From positions 248,001 through 312,000 of the forward strand of contig PHAG01000006.1 of assembly GCA_002841625.1 (NCBI GenBank): a DNA stretch of 64,000 nucleotides, given 5' to 3'. The notes under the pieces are model-generated. The model saw only the letters and a program-made list of their open reading frames with translations. It was not told the DNA's origin and searched no databases. This DNA is from Firmicutes bacterium HGW-Firmicutes-1. GTDB taxonomy: Bacteria > Bacillota > Clostridia > Lachnospirales > Vallitaleaceae. Below are positions 10,101 to 19,700 of the stretch, piece by piece; position 1 is the first letter of the stretch; each line of letters opens with the position of its first letter. A program made the position numbers and the translations under genes.

Positions 10101-11550
10101 GCTAGCACAGCTCATATTTCCTGAAGGTGTTAATACACAACTTCAAGATATCAGACTTCATCCATCACTAATGGAAGGTGTCCTCCAGACGGTAACGACA
10201 GCAACTTATCTACCTTATGCATTAGGTGAAATTGAGATTATAAACGAGTTTAAAGAAATATGTTATGCATATTCTACTTTAGTATCAGAAAATGTAAATA
10301 TAAAAAAATACAACATTGATGTAGTAGACGAAGAAGGGATGTTTATAGTAAGGATTAAAGATTTCACCCTAGAAGCGGTGAAAACAATTGATCAAACTGA
10401 TGATGAAGTGCAAAGTGAGACACTTTATTTCACTAGCAAGTGGAAACCTTGTAGCTTAATTGAACATGAAAAAGAGACAATCGCAGGTAATATTCTTGTA
10501 TTTGATCAGGAGAAGAGTTGCCTAAATGTGCTAGAAGATAGTATTCAAATTGGCATAAATACAGTAACTTACGTAAGATGTGGAACAAATTATACTGAAG
10601 TAGGTGAAAGCGAATATGAAATTGATCCTTCAAATTATAAAGACTATGTAAAGCTATTGCACTCTTTGAAGGAAAAAAACCGTATACCAGCTGTAATATT
10701 ACATCTTTGGAGTAAAAAAGAGCTGAGTACTGACCAGGAACACTTGAAAGAAGAACTTATGTCAAGCGTTTATTCAGTATACCATTTAAGCCGTTCGTTA
10801 TTGAAAGAAAAAATAGAAAATCCTATTCAAATTATATACGGATATTTTATTAACGAGAATTTTGGGAAACCACATTTTGAAGCTGTTAGTGGTTTGCTAA
10901 AAACAGCATGTCTTGAAAGTTCTAAAATTGATTATAAATCAATTGGCTATGACAACAAAAACAGCTTAGAACTACAAAGCATAATTATATCGGAGTTAAA
11001 ATCCAAAGATAAAGATATTGTATATCAAGAGGGAGAAAGGATCGTAAAATCTCTTGAAGAAATAGCAGAAATTGAAAATAGTGTTAAAGAAAATAAGACA
11101 CTATTAAAAGATAAAGGTGTTTATCTGATTACAGGAGGTGCAGGTGGGTTAGGTCAGATATTTGCTAAGCATTTGGCGAAAGAATATCAAGCAAGATTGG
11201 TACTTGTGGGTAGGTCAAAACTTACGAAGGATAAGCAATCTCAAATTGATTTATTAAAGAAATATGGTGCTGCTGTAATATATATTCAAGCAGATATTTC
11301 TAAAAAAGAAGAAGTAGATCAGCTTATTACGAAAGCTAAAGAGGAGTATAAAGAAATAAATGGTATCATCCACAGTGCAGGGGTTATTAGAGATTCTTAT
11401 CTAATCAATAAAATAGAAGAAGAAATGACAGCAGTACTAAATCCAAAAGTATATGGGACTATGTGGTTGGATGAGGCGACGAAAAAAGAGCCGTTAGATT
11501 CGGGAAGAGCGTATCAATTAATTGGCCTTTGTGGAGAGATGGAGGTATGA
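7129..11550 (+). CDS. Trans-AT polyketide synthase, fragment 2 (KR2 tail-ACP2-KS2-DH3-KR3 start)
   Basis: There is no ribosome binding site at the 5' end and the first residues (KSVSINWPLWREGG) are KR2 C-terminal sequence, so this is a continuation of fragment 1 in another frame, not a separate gene. Order: KR2 tail (7129-7330), ACP2 (7430-7650, GFDS, Ser codon 7528), KS2 (7800-9100; Cys codon 8314 in TACSSS; HGTGT; NIGHLE), post-KS linker (9120-9540) with an in-frame loss of about 22 residues at 9432, DH3 (9580-10390), KR3 structural half and Rossmann half (10400-11500). DH3 has His (codon 9673) but Glu in place of Asp (codon 10174) and is about nine residues short after that motif. KR3 loses its active site: after EPLD (11500) the frame runs into an unrelated tail of about 17 residues and stops at 11550. 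KR3 sequence upstream of the break is nearly identical to KR2 upstream of its break. Confidence 0.9.
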   Translation: MKSVSINWPLWREGGMKVDQQTEILLRKNFGFKLFETEIGIDTFELSLLQSESQLIVLQGDKIKINNAIKGNQEKDVKEITVKATNTIEILEADEKDILNKLQGDLKQIIAEILKLQIKDIDIDEDMSGFGFDSISFTELSNKLNDQFNIQVIPALFYEHPSLLSLLKFLYKEYSEILSCHYIDTVRTVNIKPIINDGDGIPVLEQIKARTRFKPLNNKAQTTSYEPIAIVGMSGVMPQSETLEEFWKHLKDGEDLITEIPKDRWDWEKIYGDANSEENKTKIKWGGFMKEVDKFDPLFFGISPREAELMDPQQRIFLETAWKTIEDAGYKSKDIAGTNMGVFVGVASSDYSKLLKEYNVAIQAQTASGSDHAILANRISYLLNIHGPSEPIDTACSSSLTAVHRAVEAIQHGYCDMAIAGAVNLLVSPENYIATNKAGMLSEEGRCKTFDKSANGYARGEGSGALLLKPLSHAIKEGNHIYGLIKGIEINHGGHVSSLTTPNPNAQAEVIFKAWKKAGIDPSTIDYIEAHGTGTSLGDPIEINGLKKAFEQLYIEWGKKPSEIKHCGIGSVKTNIGHLETAAGIAGMIKVLLSIKNNQIPASIHLNEVNPYIQLDNSPLYIVKQTQDWKSKSDLPRRAGISSFGFGGTNAHVVIEEYMEPQKSLVNNQEPQIIVLSAKNKDRLKEYVKALVKHIETNNTNLSDVAYTLQIGRDPMPERLAVVASDIKVLLGKLNCYLEGKADIEDLHEKMPTQNKQKSFDFIEGEEGIGEVDWELLHDKSNQRRISLPTYPFARESYWVPERNTSLGGYNKQESISVLHPMIDRNTSTLEEQKFVTVFSGKEFFLSDHVIAGNKILPELAYIEMARAASELSGIENLRKIKDIVWAKPIIINDSCEVQVNLYPEEGSIDYEISTINNNCSRLVHGQGRLIIGSENLTNGYEHNIDLQSIKERCTKYISKEQFYKRYSETGCEYGKSLKSIKELYVGEGEVLAQLIFPEGVNTQLQDIRLHPSLMEGVLQTVTTATYLPYALGEIEIINEFKEICYAYSTLVSENVNIKKYNIDVVDEEGMFIVRIKDFTLEAVKTIDQTDDEVQSETLYFTSKWKPCSLIEHEKETIAGNILVFDQEKSCLNVLEDSIQIGINTVTYVRCGTNYTEVGESEYEIDPSNYKDYVKLLHSLKEKNRIPAVILHLWSKKELSTDQEHLKEELMSSVYSVYHLSRSLLKEKIENPIQIIYGYFINENFGKPHFEAVSGLLKTACLESSKIDYKSIGYDNKNSLELQSIIISELKSKDKDIVYQEGERIVKSLEEIAEIENSVKENKTLLKDKGVYLITGGAGGLGQIFAKHLAKEYQARLVLVGRSKLTKDKQSQIDLLKKYGAAVIYIQADISKKEEVDQLITKAKEEYKEINGIIHSAGVIRDSYLINKIEEEMTAVLNPKVYGTMWLDEATKKEPLDSGRAYQLIGLCGEMEV
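9425..9445 (+). other. In-frame deletion scar in the post-KS2 linker
   Basis: After the codons for EGEEG the sequence goes straight to IGEVDW, where KS1's linker has 24 residues between EEG and EIDW, including the conserved (A)KxWVxGxEIDW strand. About 66 nt are missing. The frame is kept. Confidence 0.75.
11491..11515 (+). other. Deletion/frameshift scar in KR3
   Basis: Same position in the KR as the scar at 7130: codons for EPLD, then a junction TTCGGG, then sequence encoding KSVSINWPLW in another frame. About 130 nt are missing relative to KR4. The sequence after the junction (PLWRDGG type) differs from that after the first scar (PLWREGG type), so the two are not simple copies. Confidence 0.85.
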
Positions 11551-13796
11551 GAGTCGATCAACAAACAGAAAGACTTCTTGAAAATACCTTAGGCTTTAGG
11601 CTTTTTGAAACGCAAACAGGTCTTGAAGCTTTCGAATTTAGCTTAAAACAGGCTGCATCTCAATTAATTGTTGTACAAGGGGATAAGAGTAAACTAAGGA
11701 ATACAATTCATAAAACTAAAGAATATGTATTAAAAGAAATAGAGGTTTTAGAAATCAGTGAGGTAGATGATAACGAGCTATTCAATAAGCTTGAAAGAGA
11801 TTTAACACACATTGTATCAGACATATTAAAGTTGAATGTTAAGGATATTGAACTAGATGAAGACATGAGTGAATTTGGGTTTGATTCCATTTCATTTACT
11901 GAGTTTAGTAACAGACTCAATTCCAAATTTGATTTGAAAGTTATGCCAGCATTATTTTATGAGCATCTTTCACTATTATCACTTTTTAAATATCTTATTA
12001 AAGAATACAGGGAAATATTGAGTTGTCATTATAATGATGCTGGTAGTACGGTTAATGCTAAGCTAAACGTCAAGACTGGGGATGCTTTACCGGCCGTAGA
12101 ACAAATAAAAGCAAGGACTAGGTTTAAGCTATTAAACAATAAATTACAAACAACATCTTACGAACCAATTGCAATAGTTGGAATGAGTGGGGTAATGCCG
12201 CAGTCAGAAACCCTTGAAGAATTCTGGAAGCATCTAAAGAATGGGGAAGATTTAATTACTGAAATTCCCAAAGATAGATGGTCTTGGGAAGAAATATATG
12301 GTGATGCTAAGACGGAAGCTAACAAGACTAAAATAAAGTGGGGAGGCTTCATGAAAGAAGTGGACAAGTTTGATCCACTGTTCTTTGGTATTTCTCCAAG
12401 AGAAGCAGAGCTTATGGATCCCCAACAAAGAGTATTTTTAGAAACAGTATGGAAGACCATAGAAGATGCGGGCTACAAATCAAAGGACATAGCAGGGACA
12501 AATATGGGCGTATTTGTCGGCGTTGCTGCCTCTGATTATAGTAATCTTATGAAAGAACATAAGGTTGATATCCAGCCACAAACTTCAACTGGATGTGCTC
12601 ACGCCGTTCTTGCGAATAGAATATCATACCTATTGAATATCCATGGTCCAAGTGAACCAATAGATACTGCATGCTCCAGTTCGCTGACGGCAGTTCATAG
12701 GGCAGTCGAAGCCATTCGACAAGGTTATTGTGATATGGCAATAGCTGGTGCGGTAAACCTATTAATCAGTCCTGATAATTTCATTGTCAATAATAAAGCA
12801 GGGATGTTAAGTGAAGATGGTAGATGTAAAACTTTTGATATGAGTGCAAATGGTTATGTTAGAGGCGAAGGGGCAGGTGCGTTGCTTTTGAAACCGCTAA
12901 GCCATGCCATAAAAGAGGGTAACCATATATATGGTCTCATTAAAGGGAGTGAAATTAATCATGGCGGACATGTTAGCTCGTTAACCACGCCAAATCCAAA
13001 TGCTCAAGCAGAGGTTATATTTAAAGCCTGGAAGAAAGCGGGAATAGATCCATCAACAATAGACTATATAGAGGCTCATGGAACGGGAACAAGTTTAGGA
13101 GATCCTATAGAAATTAACGGCTTAAAAAAAGCTTTTGAGCAATTGTATATGGAATGGGGTAAGACGCCAAGTGAGATCAAACACTGCGGCATTGGATCTG
13201 TAAAGACGAATATTGGTCATCTTGAAACAGCAGCAGGTATTGCTGGGGTTATAAAAGTATTGCTTTCAATTAAGAACAATCAGATACCTGCAAGCATTCA
13301 TATAAACGAGGTGAACCCATATATCCAGTTAGACAATAGCCCACTATATATTGTAAATCAAACACAGGATTGGAAAAGCAAATCGGACCTTCCTAGGAGA
13401 GCCGGTATAAGTTCTTTTGGGTTTGGTGGAACAAATGCCCATGTCGTGATTGAAGAATACATGGAACCACAAAAAAGCCTTGAAAATAATCAAGAGCCAC
13501 AAATTATTGTATTATCAGCGAAAAACAAAGATAGGTTAAAGGAATATGTTAGCGCTTTGGTAAAACATATTGAAACTAACAATACTAATTTATCTGATGT
13601 TGCATATACACTACAGATTGGGCGGGATCCAATGCCTGTACGATTAGCAGTAGTGACTTCAGATATTGAGGTACTCCTTGAAAAGTTAAATTTCTATCTA
13701 GAAGGTAAGGCGGATATAGAAGATTTACATGAAAAAATGCCTACACAAAACAAGCAAAAATCCTTCGATTTTATAGAGGGTGAAGAGGGTATTTAG
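11529..13796 (+). CDS. Trans-AT polyketide synthase, fragment 3 (KR3 tail-ACP3-KS3)
   Basis: The apparent TTG start lies in the KR3 C-terminal motif (PLWRDGGMRVDQQTE), so this too is a frame-shifted continuation rather than an independent gene; the homologous frame can be read from about 11505. Order: KR3 tail (11505-11720), ACP3 (11770-12000, FGFDS, Ser codon 11886), KS3 (12165-13460; Cys codon 12672 in TACSSS; HGTGT; NIGHLE), start of the post-KS linker (13480-13790, DVAYTLQIGRDPMP). The frame ends at 13796, just after EGEEGI, where the linker of KS1 continues for 24 more residues before EIDW. KS3 is closely similar to KS1 and KS2. Catalytically KS3 looks intact. No start signal, docking helix or stop context of a normal PKS protein is present at either end, which supports breakage of one larger gene. 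Confidence 0.9.
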   Translation: MWRDGGMRVDQQTERLLENTLGFRLFETQTGLEAFEFSLKQAASQLIVVQGDKSKLRNTIHKTKEYVLKEIEVLEISEVDDNELFNKLERDLTHIVSDILKLNVKDIELDEDMSEFGFDSISFTEFSNRLNSKFDLKVMPALFYEHLSLLSLFKYLIKEYREILSCHYNDAGSTVNAKLNVKTGDALPAVEQIKARTRFKLLNNKLQTTSYEPIAIVGMSGVMPQSETLEEFWKHLKNGEDLITEIPKDRWSWEEIYGDAKTEANKTKIKWGGFMKEVDKFDPLFFGISPREAELMDPQQRVFLETVWKTIEDAGYKSKDIAGTNMGVFVGVAASDYSNLMKEHKVDIQPQTSTGCAHAVLANRISYLLNIHGPSEPIDTACSSSLTAVHRAVEAIRQGYCDMAIAGAVNLLISPDNFIVNNKAGMLSEDGRCKTFDMSANGYVRGEGAGALLLKPLSHAIKEGNHIYGLIKGSEINHGGHVSSLTTPNPNAQAEVIFKAWKKAGIDPSTIDYIEAHGTGTSLGDPIEINGLKKAFEQLYMEWGKTPSEIKHCGIGSVKTNIGHLETAAGIAGVIKVLLSIKNNQIPASIHINEVNPYIQLDNSPLYIVNQTQDWKSKSDLPRRAGISSFGFGGTNAHVVIEEYMEPQKSLENNQEPQIIVLSAKNKDRLKEYVSALVKHIETNNTNLSDVAYTLQIGRDPMPVRLAVVTSDIEVLLEKLNFYLEGKADIEDLHEKMPTQNKQKSFDFIEGEEGI

Positions 13797-16700
13797 TGGA
13801 GGGGAAATAGATTGGGAGCTTCTATATAATAAGAACAGCCAAAGACGTATATCACTTCCTACATATCCGTTTGCAAGAGAAGGTTATTGGATACCAGCGG
13901 GAAATACAAGTGTAAGTGGCTACAATCAGCAGGAAGTATTAAGAAAGTTACACCCTATGATAGATAGAAACACTTCTACATTAGAAGAGCAGAAGTTTAC
14001 AACAGTATTTTCTGGGAAGGAGTTCTATCTTTCGGATCATGTGATAGCAGGAGATAAGATCCTACCGGGAGTAACTTATATTGAGATGGCAAGAGCTGCA
14101 AGTGAACTATCTGGATTGGATCATATCCAAAAGATAAAAGATATTGTATGGATCAGACCGATTAAAATAGAGGAATGTTCAAGAGAGATTCAGATCTGTT
14201 TATACCCAAATCAAAATAACGTGGGTTATGAGATAAGTTCAATAAATGAGGATGGTACAAAGCTATTACATGGGCAAGGGAAAATGTTAATAGGTATGGA
14301 AAACACATTCTATAACAATGAGGAACCTATCAATTTGGAGTCCATTAAACAAAGATGTACAAACCATATCAGCAAAGAAGCATATTACAATAGGTACATA
14401 GAAGCTGGCTATGAATATGGAAAAAGCCTTCAATCAATGGAAGAAATATATGTTGGTAAAGGAGAAGCACTGGCACTGCTAATATTCCCAGCGGGAGTGA
14501 ATACTCAGCTTCAAGATATCAGACTTCATCCATCTCTAATGGATGGTGCTTTTCAAACAATAGCTGCGTTAGTAGACGAAAGAGATGCAACTGCTTATCT
14601 ACCCTTCGCACTTGGGGAAATTGAGATTATAAGGAACTTAAAAGAAAAATGTTATGCATATACTACATTAGTGTCAGAAACCTTTAATATCAAAAAGTAC
14701 AACATTGACGTAGTAGATGAAGAAGGGATGCTTTTATTGAGATTTAAGGACTTCTCCTTACGAGGGGTACAAATGATTCATCAAGCTGATGTAGCAGCAC
14801 AGAGTGAAACGCTATATTATAGCTGTCATTGGGAACAAAGAGCACTGATTGAGGTAGAAGAAAAGGTTACATTAGAAAGTATTCTTTTATTTGATCAAGA
14901 TGAAAATCTTTATAAAGTTTTAAAAGAAACCCACAGAGAAAGAAAAATAACGCTTGTAAAAGTAGGAGCAAGTTATAAAGAAGTTAGTGACGACGAATAT
15001 GAAATTAATCCAGCAAACCACGAAGATTATGTAAAAATGTTAAAATCTTTAGAAAAGAAAAAGAATATACCTACCCATATCTTGCATTTGTGGAACATAC
15101 AAAAATGTGAACAAATAGATTTAGGTGCTTATTCGGTATACCATTTAAGCCGTGCATTGGTAGAACAAAAATTAAATAAACATCTAAAGTTTGTATTTGG
15201 CTATTCAGTAGAAGGGGAAAAAGGGTATTCACACCATGAAGCTGTCGGAAGTCTGCTGAAGACCGTTTGTCTAGAAACTACTAAAATTGGATATAAAACC
15301 ATAGGCTTCAATACAAAAAGAACAATAGATATATTGGATATACTTCTGTCAGAGCTAAAAGCAGAGGATAAAGAAATTAAGTATCAAGATGGGCAAAGGC
15401 TCGTAAAATACATATATGAAATAGAAGAAATTGAAAATACTGAGAAAGAACATAAATCTCTTATAAAGCATAAAGGAGTTTACCTAATTACGGGAGGTGC
15501 AGGAGGTTTAGGGCAGATATTTGCTGAGCACTTAGCTAAGGTCTATCACGCAAGATTAGTACTTGTTGGTAGGTCAGAACTTACGAAGGAGAAGCAATTA
15601 AAAATTGATCTCTTAAAAAAATATGGTGCTGAAGTAATCTATATTGAAGCAGATATTTCTAAGAAGGAAGAGGTAGATCAGCTTATTACTAAAGCTAAGG
15701 TTGAGTATAAAGAAATAAATGGCATCATCCACAGTGCAGGAGTTATTAGAGATTCCTATTTAATCAATAAATCAGAAGAAGAAATGACTGCAGTACTAGA
15801 TCCAAAGGTATATGGGACGCTGTGGCTGGATGAGGCAACTAAAGATGAGCCATTAGATTTTTTTGTTATGTTTTCATCAATAACTGCAGTACTTGGTAAT
15901 GCAGGTCAAACAGATTATGCCTATGCCAATAGTTTTATGGATAGCTATGCAAATTACAGAGAGAAATTGAAACAACAAGTAGAGCGCCAAGGAAAGAGTA
16001 TATCAATTAATTGGCCACTATGGCGTGAGGGTGGTATGAAGGTTGATCAGCAGACTGAAATATTGATTGAGAAGAATTTCGGTTTGAAGCTTTTTGAAAC
16101 GGAAATAGGAATTGACACCTTTGAATTAAGCTTATTGCAGTCAGCAACACAGTTTATCGTATTACAGGGTGATAGAAAAAAGATAAATAATGCAATCAAA
16201 AAAAATCAAGAGAAAGTTATTATAGAAACAGAAACTATAGAAATTTTGGAGGCCGATGAAAAGAATATCCTAGAAAAATTACAAGAAGATTTAAAGCAAA
16301 TCATAGCAGGAATTCTAAAACTACAAATAAGTGATATAGATTTGGATGAAGATATGAGTGGCTTTGGGTTTGATTCGATTTCTTTTACTGAATTTAGCAA
16401 TGCTTTAAATGATAAGTATTTAATAGATATCATGCCTTCTATTTTTTATGAGCACACAACAATAATCTCGCTGATAGAATACCTGCTAGAAACTTATAAA
16501 GTTAAATTTGGGAACTATTTTGGCAAAAAGGTTAAAAAAGTAGATCATCAAGAAGTATTGAATAAGGTAGAAGAAATACCTGTAATAGAAACCAAAAGCA
16601 GATTAAGATTTAATAATTATCCTGTTTCAAGAGTGATACCACATATAGAGCATATGAAGGAGCCGGTAGCTATTGTTGGATTAAGTTGCGTTATGCCGGG

Positions 16701-19700
16701 ATCAGAAAATCATCGAGAATTTTGGAATAATATCGAGAATGAGAAAGATTTAATTACAGAGATTCCGAGAGATAGATGGGACTGGAAAGCATATTATGGT
16801 GACCCTATCAATGAAGCCAATAAAACGAATATTAAGTGGGGAGGCTTCATTAGAGATATTGACAAATTTGATCCGTTGTTCTTTGGTATTTCACCACGAG
16901 AAGCCGCATTAATGGATCCGCAACATAGGATATTTATAGAAAATGTATGGAGAGCAATAGAAGATGCAGGATATAAGGCGAGCGATCTAGCAGGAACTAG
17001 AACAGGGGTCTTTATTGGAGCAGGGGCTTGTGATTATAGTTACTTATTAAAAGAGAGTGGAATAGATTTACATGCACAAATAACAACGGGTACATCGTTT
17101 TCAATTATGGCAAATCGTGTATCTTATCAATTGGATTTGCGTGGGCCAAGTGAAATCATTGATACTGCTTGCTCGAGTTCTTTGGTTGCACTACATCGTG
17201 CCGTTGAGGCAATACAAAAAGATGGTTGTGAAATGGCTTTTGCAGGAGGCATTAATGCCTTGCTCAATCCAGAAACCTTCATTACACTTTCAAAGGCTGG
17301 AATGCTTTCAGAAGATGGAAGGTGTAAAACCTTTGATAAACGTGCCAATGGTTATGTCAGAGGTGAAGGTTGCGGTGTTCTGCTTTTGAAGCCTTTAAGT
17401 AAAGCAATTAAAGATCACGATACCATTTATGCGGTAATAAAAGGGTGTGCTGTCAACCACGGAGGGCATGCGAACACCATGACGACACCTAATCCAAATG
17501 CACAAGCAGAGTTAATCGTTAGTGCCTGGGAAGAGTCAAAGATTGATCCTACGACAATAGGATATATTGAAGCCCATGGTACGGGAACTAGCCTAGGAGA
17601 TCCAATTGAAATCAATGGATTAAAGAAAGCATTTGAGCAATTATGTAAAAATTCGGACATTGCAACGCTTGACAGAGCTTATTGTGGAATTGGCTCAGTG
17701 AAAACAAACATTGGACATCTTGAATTCGGTGCGGGTATAGCAGGTGTTATAAAAGTCATACTTGCTATGAAGAACAAAAAGATACCAGCAAGTATTCATT
17801 TTGAGGAACAAAATCCTTATATTAAATTGGAAGAGAGTCCATTTTATATAGTAGATAAAACAATTCAATGGGAGGCTCTTAAAGATGACAATAATAACTT
17901 GGTTCCAAGACGTGGAGGGGTTAGCTCATTTGGCTTTGGCGGTGTAAACGCACATATTGCATTAGAGGAGTATCTAGTTCCAACGGCTACTGTTGCGGAG
18001 GAGTCTATTAAACCACAAATGATTATTCTATCTGCTAAGAGTGAAGAACGCCTTAAAGCATATGCGAAGGATTTAATAGAATATATTGATCAGCAACAAG
18101 TGATGGAGGCACAAGAACCGCAACATAGTACGAATATTTCAGATATTGCTTATACCTTGCAAGTTGGAAGAGAAGAAATGGATGTAAGGATGGCTATTAT
18201 AGCCAGTCATTTATCAGAGCTAAGAGATAAATTAACTTCTTATTATAGAGATGAAGAAAATGCAGATCTCTTTATAGGGAATGTAAAGAATAATAAAGAC
18301 AAAATTAATTTATTAATTACAGGTGAAAAAGGTAAAAATTATATAAAAAGTATTGTAGAGGATGGTGAGTTAAGGCAAATAGCAAAATTGTGGATATCTG
18401 GGATTAAGATAGAATGGTCAAGTCCAGATCAAGAAAATAATAGAAAACGCATATCACTTCCTACATATCCATTTGCAAAAGAAAGCTATTGGGTACCAGA
18501 GAGAGATAAAAGTGAAGGTAATAACAATCAGTGTCAGTTGATCAGTAAGCTACACCCGATGATAGACAGAAACACTTCAACCTTAGAAGAACAGAGATTT
18601 ACAACAGTATTTTCAGGGAAAGAGTTCTTTCTTTCAGATCATATTATTGAAGGAAGTAAGATTCTGCCAGGAGTAACTTATATTGAGATGGCAAGAGCTG
18701 CAAGTGAATTATCTGGAATGAATCATATTCGAAAAATAAAAGATATTGTATGGATTAGACCTATGATAATAGATGAGGTTTCAAGAGAGGTACATATTTA
18801 TTTATACCCAAATCAGGATAATGTCGAATATGAGATTGGTACAATAAATGAGGAAGGTACATATTTATTACATGGTCAAGGTAAAATGCGAATAGGTATA
18901 GAAAACACCTTCAATACCAATGATGAACCTATCAATCTAGAGTCCATTAAACAAAGATGCACAAACCATATCAGCAAAGAAGCATATTACAATAGATACA
19001 TAGAAGCTGGTTATGAGTATGGAAAAAGCCTTCAATCAATGGAAGAATTGTATGTTGGTAAAGGAGAAGCACTGGCACTGCTAATATTCCCAGCGGGAGT
19101 GAATACCCAGCTTCAAGATATCAGACTTCATCCATCTCTAATGGACGGTGCTTTCCAAACAATAGCTGCGTTAGTAGACGAAGGAGATGCGACTGCTTAT
19201 CTACCCTTTGCACTCGGTGAGATTGAGATTATAAGAGACTTTAAAGAAAAATGCTATGCATATACTACTTTAGTATCAGAAAAAATTAATATTAAAAAGT
19301 ATAACATTGACGTCGTAGATGAAGAAGGGATGCTGCTAGTAAGATTTAAGGATTTCTCCTTACGAGGTATCCAAACAGTCGATCAAGTGGCAATAGCAGT
19401 ACAGAGCGAAACTCTTTATTATAGTAGTCAGTGGGAACAAAAAGAATTCATAGATGTAGAACAACAAAAGGTTGAGTTAAGAAGCATTCTTTTGTTTGAT
19501 ACAGAAGAAGGTCTCTATAAAGCAATAAAGGAAACGGATAGAGAAAGTGAAGTAACACTTGTAAAAGTAGGAGCAAGTTATAAGGTAGTTAGTGAAGATG
19601 AATATGAAATAAATCCTTCGAATCACAATGACTATATAAAATTAGTACAAGCTTTGAAAGAAAAGAAGCGCATACCTTCTGTTATACTTCATTTTTGGAG

